A stretch of 64,000 nucleotides of DNA from Gammaproteobacteria bacterium (GTDB lineage: Bacteria; Pseudomonadota; Gammaproteobacteria; Natronospirales; REEB76), in contig DATEHU010000049.1 of NCBI GenBank assembly GCA_035279405.1, forward strand, positions 1 through 64,000, written 5' to 3'. Shown one piece after another: positions 54,478 to 64,000 of this stretch; within the stretch, counting starts at the first letter, position 1; each line of letters starts with the position of its first letter. Under the pieces are notes generated by a model. The model worked only from the letters and a program-made list of their open reading frames with translations. It had not been told where the DNA came from and searched no databases. A program made the position numbers and the translations under genes.

Positions 54478-55836
54478 ATGGAGCAAAAGCTTGGCAAGCG
54501 TGAATCGAAAAGTACGATGTTGACGAGCAAAACTGTCCATTACCAATCCGGTTTCGGCAACGAGTTTTCCACCGAAGCGCTGCCGGGCGCACTGCCCGTC
54601 GGCCAGAACTCTCCGCAGACGGTGCCCTATGGGCTGTATGCCGAACAGTTCACAGGTAGCGCGTTCACCGCGCCGCGCGCCGCCAACCGCCGCAGTTGGC
54701 TGTACCGCATCCGCCCGGCCGCCGTGCACATGCCATTCAAGTTGTTGCGCGTGGGCCGTTTTCATAGCCGCTTCGATGAATTGCCGGTCACGCCCGAGCG
54801 TCTGCGCTGGAATCCGTTCCCGATGCCACGCAAGCCCATGGATTTTCTCGACGGCCTATTCACGGTTGCTGGCAACGGCAGTCCCGCCACCCAAAGCGGC
54901 TGCGGCATCCATATCTATTGCGCCAACCGCTCCATGCAAGCACGGTTTTTCTACAACGCCGACGGCGAGCTGATCATCGTGCCGCAGCAGGGACGGCTGC
55001 GGATTGCTACGGAGTTGGGTGTGCTCGACCTCGCGCCGCTGGAAATCGCGGTGATTCCGCGCGGCACGCGCTTTCGCGTGGAACTGCTCGACGCAAGCGC
55101 ACGCGGTTACGTGGGAGAAAATTTTGGTGCGCCGCTGCGCCTGCCGGAACTCGGACCCATCGGCGCCAACTCTCTGGCCAACGCGCGGGATTTCCTGTAT
55201 CCGGTTGCCGCCTACGAGGACGTACAAGGCAAGTGTGAACTGGTCGGCAAATTCCAGGGCCGGTTGTGGTCGGCGGAGCTGAACCACTCGCCGCTCGACG
55301 TGGTGGCCTGGCACGGCAATCACGCGCCGTACAAGTACGACCTCACGCGATTCAATACCATCGGCTCCATCAGCTACGATCACCCGGATCCTTCGATTTT
55401 CACGGTGCTGACTTCGCCGAGCGATACGTCCGGCACGGCCAACGTGGATTTCGCGATTTTTCCGCCGCGCTGGCTGGTCGCCGAGCATACTTTTCGGCCG
55501 CCGTGGTTTCACCGCAACGTGGCGAGCGAATTCATGGGCCTCATCACCGGCGTGTACGATGCCAAGGAGGGCGGCAAGGGCGGCGGCTTCGTGCCGGGCG
55601 GCGCTTCGCTGCACAATTGCATGAGCGGTCACGGGCCGGACGCCGCCAGCTACGAGAAGGCGCTTGCCACGGATACCTCGAAACCCCAGCACGTTACCGA
55701 TACCATGGCTTTCATGTTCGAGACACGCCTGGTGATCCACCCGACCAAACAGGCCATGCTCGCGGGGGAATTGCAGACTGATTACTGGCAGTGCTGGCAG
55801 GGCATCAAAAAGCATTTCAATCCGACCCAGCGCTGA
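54478..55836 (+). CDS. hmgA: Homogentisate 1,2-dioxygenase
   Basis: The Fe(II) enzyme opens the homogentisate ring to maleylacetoacetate. The 452-residue protein has [19 protein letters not shown] near the N-terminus, the iron ligands in [16 protein letters not shown] (His, Glu) and the His in [12 protein letters not shown], and [16 protein letters not shown]. The start at 54478 has GTGAGG upstream; a shorter form from 54517 ([10 protein letters not shown]) is possible. The palindromic GIY-YIG element lies between it and hpd. Confidence 0.97.
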   Translation: MEQKLGKRESKSTMLTSKTVHYQSGFGNEFSTEALPGALPVGQNSPQTVPYGLYAEQFTGSAFTAPRAANRRSWLYRIRPAAVHMPFKLLRVGRFHSRFDELPVTPERLRWNPFPMPRKPMDFLDGLFTVAGNGSPATQSGCGIHIYCANRSMQARFFYNADGELIIVPQQGRLRIATELGVLDLAPLEIAVIPRGTRFRVELLDASARGYVGENFGAPLRLPELGPIGANSLANARDFLYPVAAYEDVQGKCELVGKFQGRLWSAELNHSPLDVVAWHGNHAPYKYDLTRFNTIGSISYDHPDPSIFTVLTSPSDTSGTANVDFAIFPPRWLVAEHTFRPPWFHRNVASEFMGLITGVYDAKEGGKGGGFVPGGASLHNCMSGHGPDAASYEKALATDTSKPQHVTDTMAFMFETRLVIHPTKQAMLAGELQTDYWQCWQGIKKHFNPTQR

Positions 55837-55939
55837 GTACATTTCTGCCTGGCATGCGGGCAAGAGCAGGTATCCCGGGACTCGATGATGCCGGATCCCT
55901 GCTGGCGCAGAATGACGACTGACAAAAGGAGCTGCGAGT

Positions 55940-56932
55940 ATGCGACTGGCGAGCCTCAACAACGGCCGCGACGGCACGCTGATTATTGTGGACAAAAAAC
56001 TGGAGAACGCGACGCGGGTTCCGGATATTGCCGGCAGTCTGTTATTGGCGCTGGAGAGCTGGTCTGAAACCGAATTGAAGCTCAAGGCTGAGTTCGACAC
56101 ATTGGCAGCCGGCAAGGCTACGGGTGTTTTCAAGGTGACTATCAGGGAGTTGGCGGCGGCCATGCCGCGTGCACCGCAGTTCGTGGACGGCAGCGCCTAT
56201 CTCGCGCATGTGGAACGGGTACGCAAGGCGCGCAGTGCGGAGATGCCGCCGAGTTTCCTTACCGATCCGCTCATGTATCAGGCGGCGAGCGATGCGTTTC
56301 TCGCACCCAGTGCGCCCATCCAGGCCGCGAGCGAGGACTACGGCATAGATTTCGAATCAGAAGTCGGCGTGGTGGTGGACGATGTGCCGATGGGTGTTAC
56401 GCCCGAGGCGGCGGCCAAGCACATCAAGCTGATTCTGCTCATCAACGACGTATCGCTGCGCAGCCTGATTCCCGCGGAACTCGGCAAGGGCTTCGGCTTC
56501 CTGCAAAGCAAGCCGCGCTCGGCGCTCTCGCCCATCGCGGTGACGCCGGACGAGCTGGGCGATGCGTGGAAGGACGGCAAGGTGCATCTGCCGCTGATCA
56601 CGCACCTCAACGACAAGCTGTTCGGCGAGCCCAATGCCGGCGCGGATATGCAGTTCAATTTTCCGCAGTTGATCGCACATGCGGCCAAGACGCGGCCGCT
56701 GGCTGCAGGCACCATCGTCGGTTCCGGTACCGTGGCCAACCAGGACGAATCCAGAGGTTCCTCCTGCCTCGCCGAGAAGCGCGTGCTGGAGATCATCAAG
56801 GACGGCAAGCCGACCACGCCGTTTATGAAATTCGGCGACCGGGTGCGCATCGAGATGTGCGATGCGGACGGCATGTCTGTTTTCGGCGCGATTGACCAAG
56901 TGGTGGAGAAATATCAACCGCAGATCGGGTGA
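55940..56932 (+). CDS. fahA: Fumarylacetoacetase (FAA hydrolase family)
   Basis: The enzyme splits fumarylacetoacetate to fumarate and acetoacetate. The 330-residue protein is of the short bacterial type: an N-terminal cap, then the FAH fold with the metal ligands in DFESEVGVVVDD and the segment LLINDVSLRSL. FGFLQSKPRSALSP, GSGTVANQDESRGSSCL and MKFGDRVRIEM follow. AAAGGAG lies upstream of the ATG. It follows hmgA by about 100 bases. Confidence 0.95.
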   Translation: MRLASLNNGRDGTLIIVDKKLENATRVPDIAGSLLLALESWSETELKLKAEFDTLAAGKATGVFKVTIRELAAAMPRAPQFVDGSAYLAHVERVRKARSAEMPPSFLTDPLMYQAASDAFLAPSAPIQAASEDYGIDFESEVGVVVDDVPMGVTPEAAAKHIKLILLINDVSLRSLIPAELGKGFGFLQSKPRSALSPIAVTPDELGDAWKDGKVHLPLITHLNDKLFGEPNAGADMQFNFPQLIAHAAKTRPLAAGTIVGSGTVANQDESRGSSCLAEKRVLEIIKDGKPTTPFMKFGDRVRIEMCDADGMSVFGAIDQVVEKYQPQIG

Positions 56933-57005
56933 ATCTGCCGATCCCGACGTTGCGGCCCCGCATTTTGGGTCTTGCCGCACTTAGCTCAAGTTGCAGAAGA
57001 GACAC

Positions 57006-57650
57006 ATGGAGCTTTACACCTACTTCCGTTCTTCCGCCGCCTACCGCGTGCGCATCGCACTCAACCTCAAGGGCTTGAAGGCGGATTACCGCTACGTGCA
57101 TCTGGTCAAGGACGGCGGCCAGCAGCACCAGCCGGAATACCTGGCGCTGAATCCGCAGGGCCTGGTGCCGGCACTGGTGGACAAGGGACACGTGCTCACG
57201 CAATCCCTCGCCATCATCGAGTACCTGGACGAAACCCATCCCCAACCGCCGCTGTTGCCGAAGGATGCGCCCGGCCGCGCGCGCGTGCGTGCACTGGCGC
57301 AAATCGTGGCCAGTGACATTCATCCGGTGAACAATCAGCGGATTCTGAAGTACCTAGAAAAGGAATTCCGCGCTGACGAAGCCGCGCGCAGCAAGTGGTA
57401 CCGTCACTGGATCGTCGAGGGATTCAACGCGCTGGACAAACTGTTGGGCAGCAGCCCCGCCACCGGCAAGTTCTGCCACGGCGATCAGCCCACGTTGGCC
57501 GACATTTGCCTCGTGCCTCAGGTATTCAATGCCCGGCGTTTCAAGATAGATCTCGCGTCGTTTCCCGCCATTGAGCGCATCAATGCCACCTGTCTGGCAC
57601 TGGCCGCATTTGCGGATGCTGCACCGGATAGGCAGCCCGACGCTGAATGA
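57006..57650 (+). CDS. maiA: Maleylacetoacetate isomerase
   Basis: This zeta-class glutathione transferase turns maleylacetoacetate into fumarylacetoacetate. The 214-residue protein has YFRSSAAYRVRIALNLKGL with the catalytic Ser-rich loop, NPQGLVPALV, LTQSLAIIEYLDET, and a C-terminal all-helical domain with DQPTLADICLVPQVFNARRF. The start at 57006 (MELYTYF) fits the family and follows AGAAGAG. It completes the lower tyrosine pathway. Confidence 0.96.
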   Translation: MELYTYFRSSAAYRVRIALNLKGLKADYRYVHLVKDGGQQHQPEYLALNPQGLVPALVDKGHVLTQSLAIIEYLDETHPQPPLLPKDAPGRARVRALAQIVASDIHPVNNQRILKYLEKEFRADEAARSKWYRHWIVEGFNALDKLLGSSPATGKFCHGDQPTLADICLVPQVFNARRFKIDLASFPAIERINATCLALAAFADAAPDRQPDAE

Positions 57651-57690
57651 TCCGCGCGGGACGGAAAATCATCAGCCCGGATTGCGAGCG

Positions 57691-57726
57691 GTAAAAAAGC
57701 AAGGCGGCATTTCTGCCGCCTTGCTT
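57691..57726 (-). terminator. Rho-independent terminator of the SlyB-like gene
   Basis: On the reverse strand AAGCAAGGCGGCA and TGCCGCCTTGCTT form a 13-bp stem with a GAAA loop, and a run of T residues follows (57698-57693). It lies 21 bases after the stop codon at 57748. It may also stop maiA transcripts coming from the other side, though no T-run follows there. Confidence 0.88.
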
Positions 57727-57747
57727 GGGTGTCACGAACCGCGTCGC

Positions 57748-58248
57748 TTACGGCTTCAGCGCCAGTACCCGGGCAGTGCCGTCGGCTGGATTCTCCAGTA
57801 CCTCCACGCGTTGCCCGACCTGGAAAATCAGGTTCGGGTCCACGCCCTGGGTAATGGCGACCGTGCGGCCGCTGTCCATCTTGACGGTGATTATCACAGC
57901 CTGTGCGGTGCCAGCCGCTTTACCTACCGCGTTACCGGCGATGCCGCCCAGCACCGCGCCGGCGAGCGTGGTCAGCGCTTGGCCGCGGCCGCCACCGGCG
58001 GCGCTGCCCGCAATGCCGCCGGCTACTGCGCCGACGCCGGTGGCCAGCGTGTTTTCACCCTTTCCGGGCGTAACTTTCGCCGCTTCCAGGGACACGACGG
58101 TGCCGTAGCTCACCTGCTGCTCGGTGCGGGTCGCGGCCCCGCTGTAAGTCGTGGCGCCGTAAGGGTTGGGTCCGAGATTCGCGCATCCGGCCAGCAACAG
58201 CGCGGCGGCGGCACCCCAAGTCGTGCGATTAACGATGGTTTTCAGCAT
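57748..58248 (-). CDS. SlyB/PcpC-like glycine-zipper outer-membrane lipoprotein
   Basis: This 166-residue protein has a lipoprotein signal with lipobox LLAGC (Cys about residue 22). The middle (about 69-110) is a glycine zipper: GVGAVAGGIAGSAAGG and LAGAVLGGIAGNAVG. A C-terminal beta-type domain follows with VIITVKMDSGRTVAI and VGQRVEVLEN. Such proteins sit in the outer membrane and affect envelope integrity. It has its own strong terminator. Confidence 0.9.
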   Translation of the reverse strand: MLKTIVNRTTWGAAAALLLAGCANLGPNPYGATTYSGAATRTEQQVSYGTVVSLEAAKVTPGKGENTLATGVGAVAGGIAGSAAGGGRGQALTTLAGAVLGGIAGNAVGKAAGTAQAVIITVKMDSGRTVAITQGVDPNLIFQVGQRVEVLENPADGTARVLALKP

Positions 58249-58343
58249 GTTTCTGCTCCTCCTGAGCGTGTGAGTGAATGAAAACTTGGACCGCGTGCAA
58301 TCGCGGGTGTTCCGCTCATTTAACGCAGCGCGCGGCCAACGGC

Positions 58344-58829
58344 TTACTGCTGCGCGGCTTCATGATCAATGCGGAACAGCGGCAGGCCCTCGGCGGTCCA
58401 GCGGCGGTCGTCGTTCATCAACATGTAAAGCCACTCCGCGCGCCCGGCGATGTTGCTGCTCACGTCCTGCCAGTTGATTTCGCCGCCTTGCTTCGGGCTG
58501 GTGTCACCGCCGCCGCCTTGTTCCAGGCGCGCCGCCTCCATCTGCCACTTGAGCGCAAAAAATCGCGCTGCCTCACGGCAGCTCTTGGCCGCGCTGGCTT
58601 CGGCATGGTCGGTCGGCACCACCCCGGTAATGACCCAGAGTTTGGGACGCCCGCCGTGCTTCGGCCATACACGGCCAAGCATGGCGCGCTGCGGTACCAC
58701 CCACAGCCATTCGCCGGTGATGTCGGTCTCGAACACCTGAAGCCTGCGCAGGTAGTCGGCCACCTGCTGCTGTTGGGTCTTGTGCCATTCGGCAAACGCG
58801 GCTTCGTCAAGAGGCTGGGCGGAAGACAT
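58344..58829 (-). CDS. Hypothetical protein, possibly DUF4826 family
   Basis: This 161-residue soluble protein has no signal peptide or membrane segment. Segments such as EWHKTQQQQVADYLRRLQV, GEWLWVVPQRAMLGRVWP and KLWVITGVVPTDHA recall DUF4826, whose function is unknown; this match is from memory of the pattern. The C-terminal half has an inserted Gly/Ser/Lys-rich stretch. It lies 30 bases downstream of zapE and may share its transcript. Confidence 0.65.
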   Translation of the reverse strand: MSSAQPLDEAAFAEWHKTQQQQVADYLRRLQVFETDITGEWLWVVPQRAMLGRVWPKHGGRPKLWVITGVVPTDHAEASAAKSCREAARFFALKWQMEAARLEQGGGGDTSPKQGGEINWQDVSSNIAGRAEWLYMLMNDDRRWTAEGLPLFRIDHEAAQQ

Positions 58830-58859
58830 GACAACCTCGGGATTTCCGGATGCGGCATT

Positions 58860-59957
58860 TTACGGTAGATGTGGCGCGCACAGGTACTCCCGGCTCTGCA
58901 TTTCGGTGAGGCGGCTTGCGGTGCGCTGGAATTCAAACGTCAGACGTTTGCCGCTATACAGCTGTTCCAGCGGCACGGCTGCCGAGAGCGCGAGCTTTAC
59001 CCGGCGGTCGTAGAATTCGTCCACCAGCGTCACGAAGCGACGTGCTTCGTCTTCCTGCTCCGCGCCGAGTACCGGGATGTCCGACACCAGCACCGTGTGC
59101 CACGCGCGCGCGATCTCGATGTAATCCGCGGCGCTGCGCGGTCCGCCGCAGAGGTTCCGGAAACCGAACCACACCACGCCATCGGCGTGTTCCTTGACGG
59201 GAATTTCCCGCTCATTGATGAGCAACGGCGCCGTGCTGCTGTGCACGCCGCCCGACAGTTGCCGGAAGAATGCCTGCAAATGGCTGTCGGCCTCGGCGCC
59301 GGCCGGCACGTAATACAGGCGGGTTCGTTCCAGATGCCGCAGGCGGTAATCGCTGCCGCCGTCGAGATGCAGCACATAGGTATGCTGTTTCAGCGAGCGG
59401 ATGGCGGGCAGGAAGCGCTCGCGCTGCAGGCCGTCCTTGTAGAGCGCATCCGGCGGCAGGTTGGAAGTTGCCACCAGCGTCACGCCGTCTTCGAACAGGT
59501 ATTGCAGCAGGCGTCCGAGCAGCATGGCGTCGCCGATGTCGGACACAAAGAATTCGTCAAAGCACAACACCCGCGCCTGCTCGCTGAAGTGTTTGGCGAC
59601 CACGCGCAGGGGATCTTCCTGATCCGGCAACGCCTTCAGGCGCGTGTGTACCATCTGCATGAAATGATGGAAGTGCAGGCGCTGCTTTTCCGCAAATGGC
59701 AGGCACTCGAAGAAACAGTCCATCAGGTAGGTTTTGCCGCGGCCGACCGCGCCCCAGAGATACAGCCCCTTGGGCGCAGTGGCCGCGCGGCCGCGCCAGC
59801 GCCGCCACCACGGGACCGGGTGGGCGAGCAGATGGTGATAAAGGATATCCAGCGCCGCCACGGCTTTCGCCTGGGCGGTGTCTTTCACGAATCCCGATCT
59901 GGCCAGATCCGCTGCGTAATGTTGCCGCGGCGTGAGTGGCGTTGGTGCGTCATTCAT
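58860..59957 (-). CDS. zapE: Cell division ATPase ZapE
   Basis: ZapE is an AFG1-type AAA ATPase that acts at the Z ring late in division or under low oxygen. The 365-residue protein has Walker A GAVGRGKTYLMDCFF, Walker B RVLCFDEFFVSDIGDAM, and VTLVATSNLPPDALY (sensor 1). The start at 59957 (MNDAPTPLTPRQHY) is family-like; the frame open to 60086 runs through a palindromic repeat. Confidence 0.95.
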   Translation of the reverse strand: MNDAPTPLTPRQHYAADLARSGFVKDTAQAKAVAALDILYHHLLAHPVPWWRRWRGRAATAPKGLYLWGAVGRGKTYLMDCFFECLPFAEKQRLHFHHFMQMVHTRLKALPDQEDPLRVVAKHFSEQARVLCFDEFFVSDIGDAMLLGRLLQYLFEDGVTLVATSNLPPDALYKDGLQRERFLPAIRSLKQHTYVLHLDGGSDYRLRHLERTRLYYVPAGAEADSHLQAFFRQLSGGVHSSTAPLLINEREIPVKEHADGVVWFGFRNLCGGPRSAADYIEIARAWHTVLVSDIPVLGAEQEDEARRFVTLVDEFYDRRVKLALSAAVPLEQLYSGKRLTFEFQRTASRLTEMQSREYLCAPHLP

Positions 59958-59997
59958 ATTGTTTGCAACATCAGGAATAACACTAATTCTTTTCTTC

Positions 59998-60071
59998 GTG
60001 GGAGCGATCGTCCCGACCGCGATAAGACTCGAATCGCGGCGCGGACCCATGGGTCCGCTCACCGCTCCCAC
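59998..60071. repeat. Composite palindromic repeat between aacS and zapE
   Basis: GTGGGAGCG (59998-60006) and CGCTCCCAC (60063-60071) bracket two inner palindromes: CGCGAT/ATCGCG, and GCGGACCCATGGGTCCGC (perfect). GTGGGAGCG-type palindromes are common between genes in Pseudomonas and Xanthomonas relatives. It lies in the 161-base gap before zapE, and any RNA would fold strongly. Confidence 0.75.
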
Positions 60072-60118
60072 AAACACAGGTCGCATAAGGTTTCGCTATG
60101 CCGCATGCCCATGTGTGC

Positions 60119-62071
<1,953 letters not shown>

Positions 62072-62265
62072 GGGGGTCCGGAACGGCGGGACAGGTCGGC
62101 ATTATCGCAAATTTCGTTCGGCACCGGTGCGCATGGTTCCGCTGCCGAGCGGGGGCGAGACAGGCACGCAGGGATGGGTTATTGTGCGCGCGACCTGGAC
62201 GATACCAACGGGATCGGCGGTGCATCCGCCGCGGTCTTGAATCTCAATAATCGGGAGCATCGCCC

Positions 62266-64000
62266 ATGCAGGTTTCGGCGTTCAACGACATGAAGTCGGT
62301 CGGGGAATTCACGCTGCGCGGTCTGCTGATCGGCGTCATCATCACCGTGGTGTTCACGGCGGCCAACGTGTACTTCGGCCTCAAGGCGGGGCTCACTTTT
62401 TCCACCTCGATTCCCGCCGCCGTGATTTCCATGGCGATCCTGCGCGGATTCAAGAACTCCACCATGCAGGAAAACAACATCGTGCAGACCGTGGCCTCGG
62501 CCGCCGGCACGCTGTCCTCGATCATCTTTGTGTTGCCGGGCCTGATCATCGTCGGCTGGTGGAGTGGCTTTCCGTTCTGGATGTCCTTCGGCGTGTGTGT
62601 CACCGGCGGCATCCTGGGCGTGATGTACACCATCCCGCTGCGCCGTGCGCTGGTCACCGATTCCGATCTGCCGTACCCCGAAGGCGTGGCCTGTGCCGAA
62701 GTGCTCAAGGTCGGCTCGGGCGGCCCGGGGGTGGCGGCCGAATCGGTGGAATCGGGCGGCGCGGGGCTCAAGGCCGTGTTGGCCGGCGGTGTGGTCTCGG
62801 CGGTGTTCTACGTGATCGTTCAGACCAGAATTTTTGCAAGCGATGTCGCCGGATATTTCCGCATCGGCCACAGGGGTTCGGCCACCGGCTTCGATTTTGC
62901 GCTGTCGTTCGCGCTCTTCGCCATCGGTCATCTTGTGGGATTGTGGGTAGGCGTCGCCATGCTGGTCGGCGCCATCATCGGCTGGGGCTGGGGTGTTCCG
63001 CATTTCACCTTGCTGCATCCGCTCGCGGGCTCAGCTTCCGATGTCGCGCAAGGCGCGTGGAGCCACTATGTGCGTTTCGTGGGCGCCGGCACCATCGGCG
63101 TGGCGGCCATCTGGACGCTGGCCACGCTGGTCAAACCGGTAGTCGCGGGATTGCGCGGCGCCATGGCCGCGGCGCGCGTGCGCAAGGCCGGCAAGGCCGA
63201 TACTTTGCCGCGTGTGGAGCGCGACATTCCCATCGGCATGGTCGGTCTGGTTTCGCTCGCCTGCCTGATCCCGGTCGCGTATCTGCTGTGGCACTTTAGC
63301 GTGGTGAGCGGCCTCGGTTCACACGCCATCCTGCTGACGGTCGGCGGCGTGATCTTCGTGGTGATCCTGAGCTTTCTGGTCTCGGCAGTGTGCGGCTACA
63401 TGGCCGGCCTGATCGGCTCATCCAACAGCCCGCTGTCCGGTATCGGCATCCTGGTGGTGGTGATTGCCGCGCTGCTGCTGGTGCTCGGCGTGAAACCCCA
63501 TCTGCCGCCTGAAGCCGGCAAGGCGCTGGTGGCGTTCGCGCTGTTCATTACCTCGGTAGTGTTCGCGGTGGCGTCCATCGCCAACAACAACCTGCAGGAC
63601 CTGAAGACCGGCCAGCTGGTGGATGCGACTCCGTCCAAACAGCAGTGGGCGTTGGTCATCGGCGTGATCGCGGGCGCGCTCATCATTCCGCCGGTCCTCG
63701 ACCTGCTCAGCAAAGCCTACGGTTTCCTGGGCGCTCCCGGCGTCAATCCGGCGCACGCGTTGCCGGCGCCGCAGGCGGGATTGATTTCGGCGCTGGCGCA
63801 GGGCGTGATTACCAACAACATTGACTGGTCGCTGATCGGCATCGGCGGCGCCATTGGCGTCGCCGGCATCCTGCTCGACGAGGGTCTCAAGCGCACCGTG
63901 AAACGGGTGAGCTTGCCGCCGCTCGCGGTGGGTCTCGGCATTTATCTGCCGACCTCGACCACGCTCATGGTGGTGGTCGGCGCACTGGTCGGCGCCTGGT
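62266..64000 (+). CDS. OPT-family oligopeptide transporter (3' end outside window)
   Basis: The gene runs off the right edge; 578 codons are visible with no stop. OPT proteins import small peptides or metal complexes with protons. The visible part has many membrane segments and family motifs: FTLRGLLIGVIITVVFTAAN followed by VYFGLKAGLTFSTSIPA. NIVQTVASAAGTLSS, DLPYPEGVACAEVL, GLIGSSNSPLSGIGIL, ANNNLQDLKTGQLV and LDEGLKRT come later. GGGAG lies 8 bases before the ATG. The window context suggests peptide uptake feeding amino-acid catabolism. Confidence 0.93.
   Translation, partial: MQVSAFNDMKSVGEFTLRGLLIGVIITVVFTAANVYFGLKAGLTFSTSIPAAVISMAILRGFKNSTMQENNIVQTVASAAGTLSSIIFVLPGLIIVGWWSGFPFWMSFGVCVTGGILGVMYTIPLRRALVTDSDLPYPEGVACAEVLKVGSGGPGVAAESVESGGAGLKAVLAGGVVSAVFYVIVQTRIFASDVAGYFRIGHRGSATGFDFALSFALFAIGHLVGLWVGVAMLVGAIIGWGWGVPHFTLLHPLAGSASDVAQGAWSHYVRFVGAGTIGVAAIWTLATLVKPVVAGLRGAMAAARVRKAGKADTLPRVERDIPIGMVGLVSLACLIPVAYLLWHFSVVSGLGSHAILLTVGGVIFVVILSFLVSAVCGYMAGLIGSSNSPLSGIGILVVVIAALLLVLGVKPHLPPEAGKALVAFALFITSVVFAVASIANNNLQDLKTGQLVDATPSKQQWALVIGVIAGALIIPPVLDLLSKAYGFLGAPGVNPAHALPAPQAGLISALAQGVITNNIDWSLIGIGGAIGVAGILLDEGLKRTVKRVSLPPLAVGLGIYLPTSTTLMVVVGALVGAW

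Noticed and set aside
62072-62265. Promoters in the aacS-OPT divergent gap
   Set aside because: GATAAT-like and other AT-rich hexamers occur on the reverse strand, but none has a credible -35 at correct spacing.

Overview
The window is a GC-rich chromosomal segment of a gammaproteobacterium. Evidence for this is the order mraZ-rsmH-ftsL-ftsI-murE-murF-mraY-murD-ftsW-murG-murC-ftsQ-ftsA-ftsZ-lpxC, followed by a DciA-type gene, an M23 peptidase and secA, then the pilD-coaE-zapD-yacG block and sigma-54-type pilA promoters. MurE carries the DNPR motif of meso-diaminopimelate enzymes, so the cell wall is of the usual Gram-negative type. The exact genus cannot be read from the sequence; an uncultured or little-studied relative of the Xanthomonadales/Nevskiales side of the class would fit.

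Region by region: 1-296 is the 3' part of the RNase P RNA gene, cut by the window edge. 372-1214 is an isocitrate lyase/PEP mutase-family enzyme. 1442-1503 holds the division-cluster promoter and three MraZ boxes. 1527-18658 is the dcw cluster (division and peptidoglycan precursor genes), tightly packed with ATGA/GTGA overlaps. It lacks murB and ddl. Palindromic repeats lie before murG and inside the 3' end of ftsQ, where they add about 109 residues to FtsQ. 18688-23990 carries dciA (reverse), an M23 endopeptidase, secA and a Nudix-ThiE fusion. 23987-29525 (reverse) is pilB-pilC-pilD-coaE-zapD-yacG.

29941-40529 is an accessory glycosylation region that lies between pilB and two pilA genes: a flippase, two GT2 and two GT4 glycosyltransferases, a methyltransferase, a small coupled ORF, and two large membrane proteins with the layout of TMTC-type (GT-C) O-glycosyltransferases. 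The two pilins at 40604-41768 each have their own sigma-54 promoter. The simplest reading is a pilin O-glycosylation system of an unusual, TMTC-like kind. This is the most interesting part of the window.

41989-64000 is mainly amino-acid catabolism: a DUF1704/QEGLA protein and the giant NAD-glutamate dehydrogenase, a 2-oxo acid dehydrogenase (E1 alpha, E1 beta, E2), tryptophan 2,3-dioxygenase, and the full lower tyrosine pathway (hpd, hmgA, fahA, maiA). Acetoacetyl-CoA synthetase follows, which can activate the acetoacetate that pathway releases, and then an OPT-family peptide transporter that runs off the right edge. Between hpd and hmgA sits a small element in which a GIY-YIG nuclease gene is bounded by inverted palindromic repeats. 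A SlyB-like lipoprotein, a small DUF protein and zapE lie among these genes.
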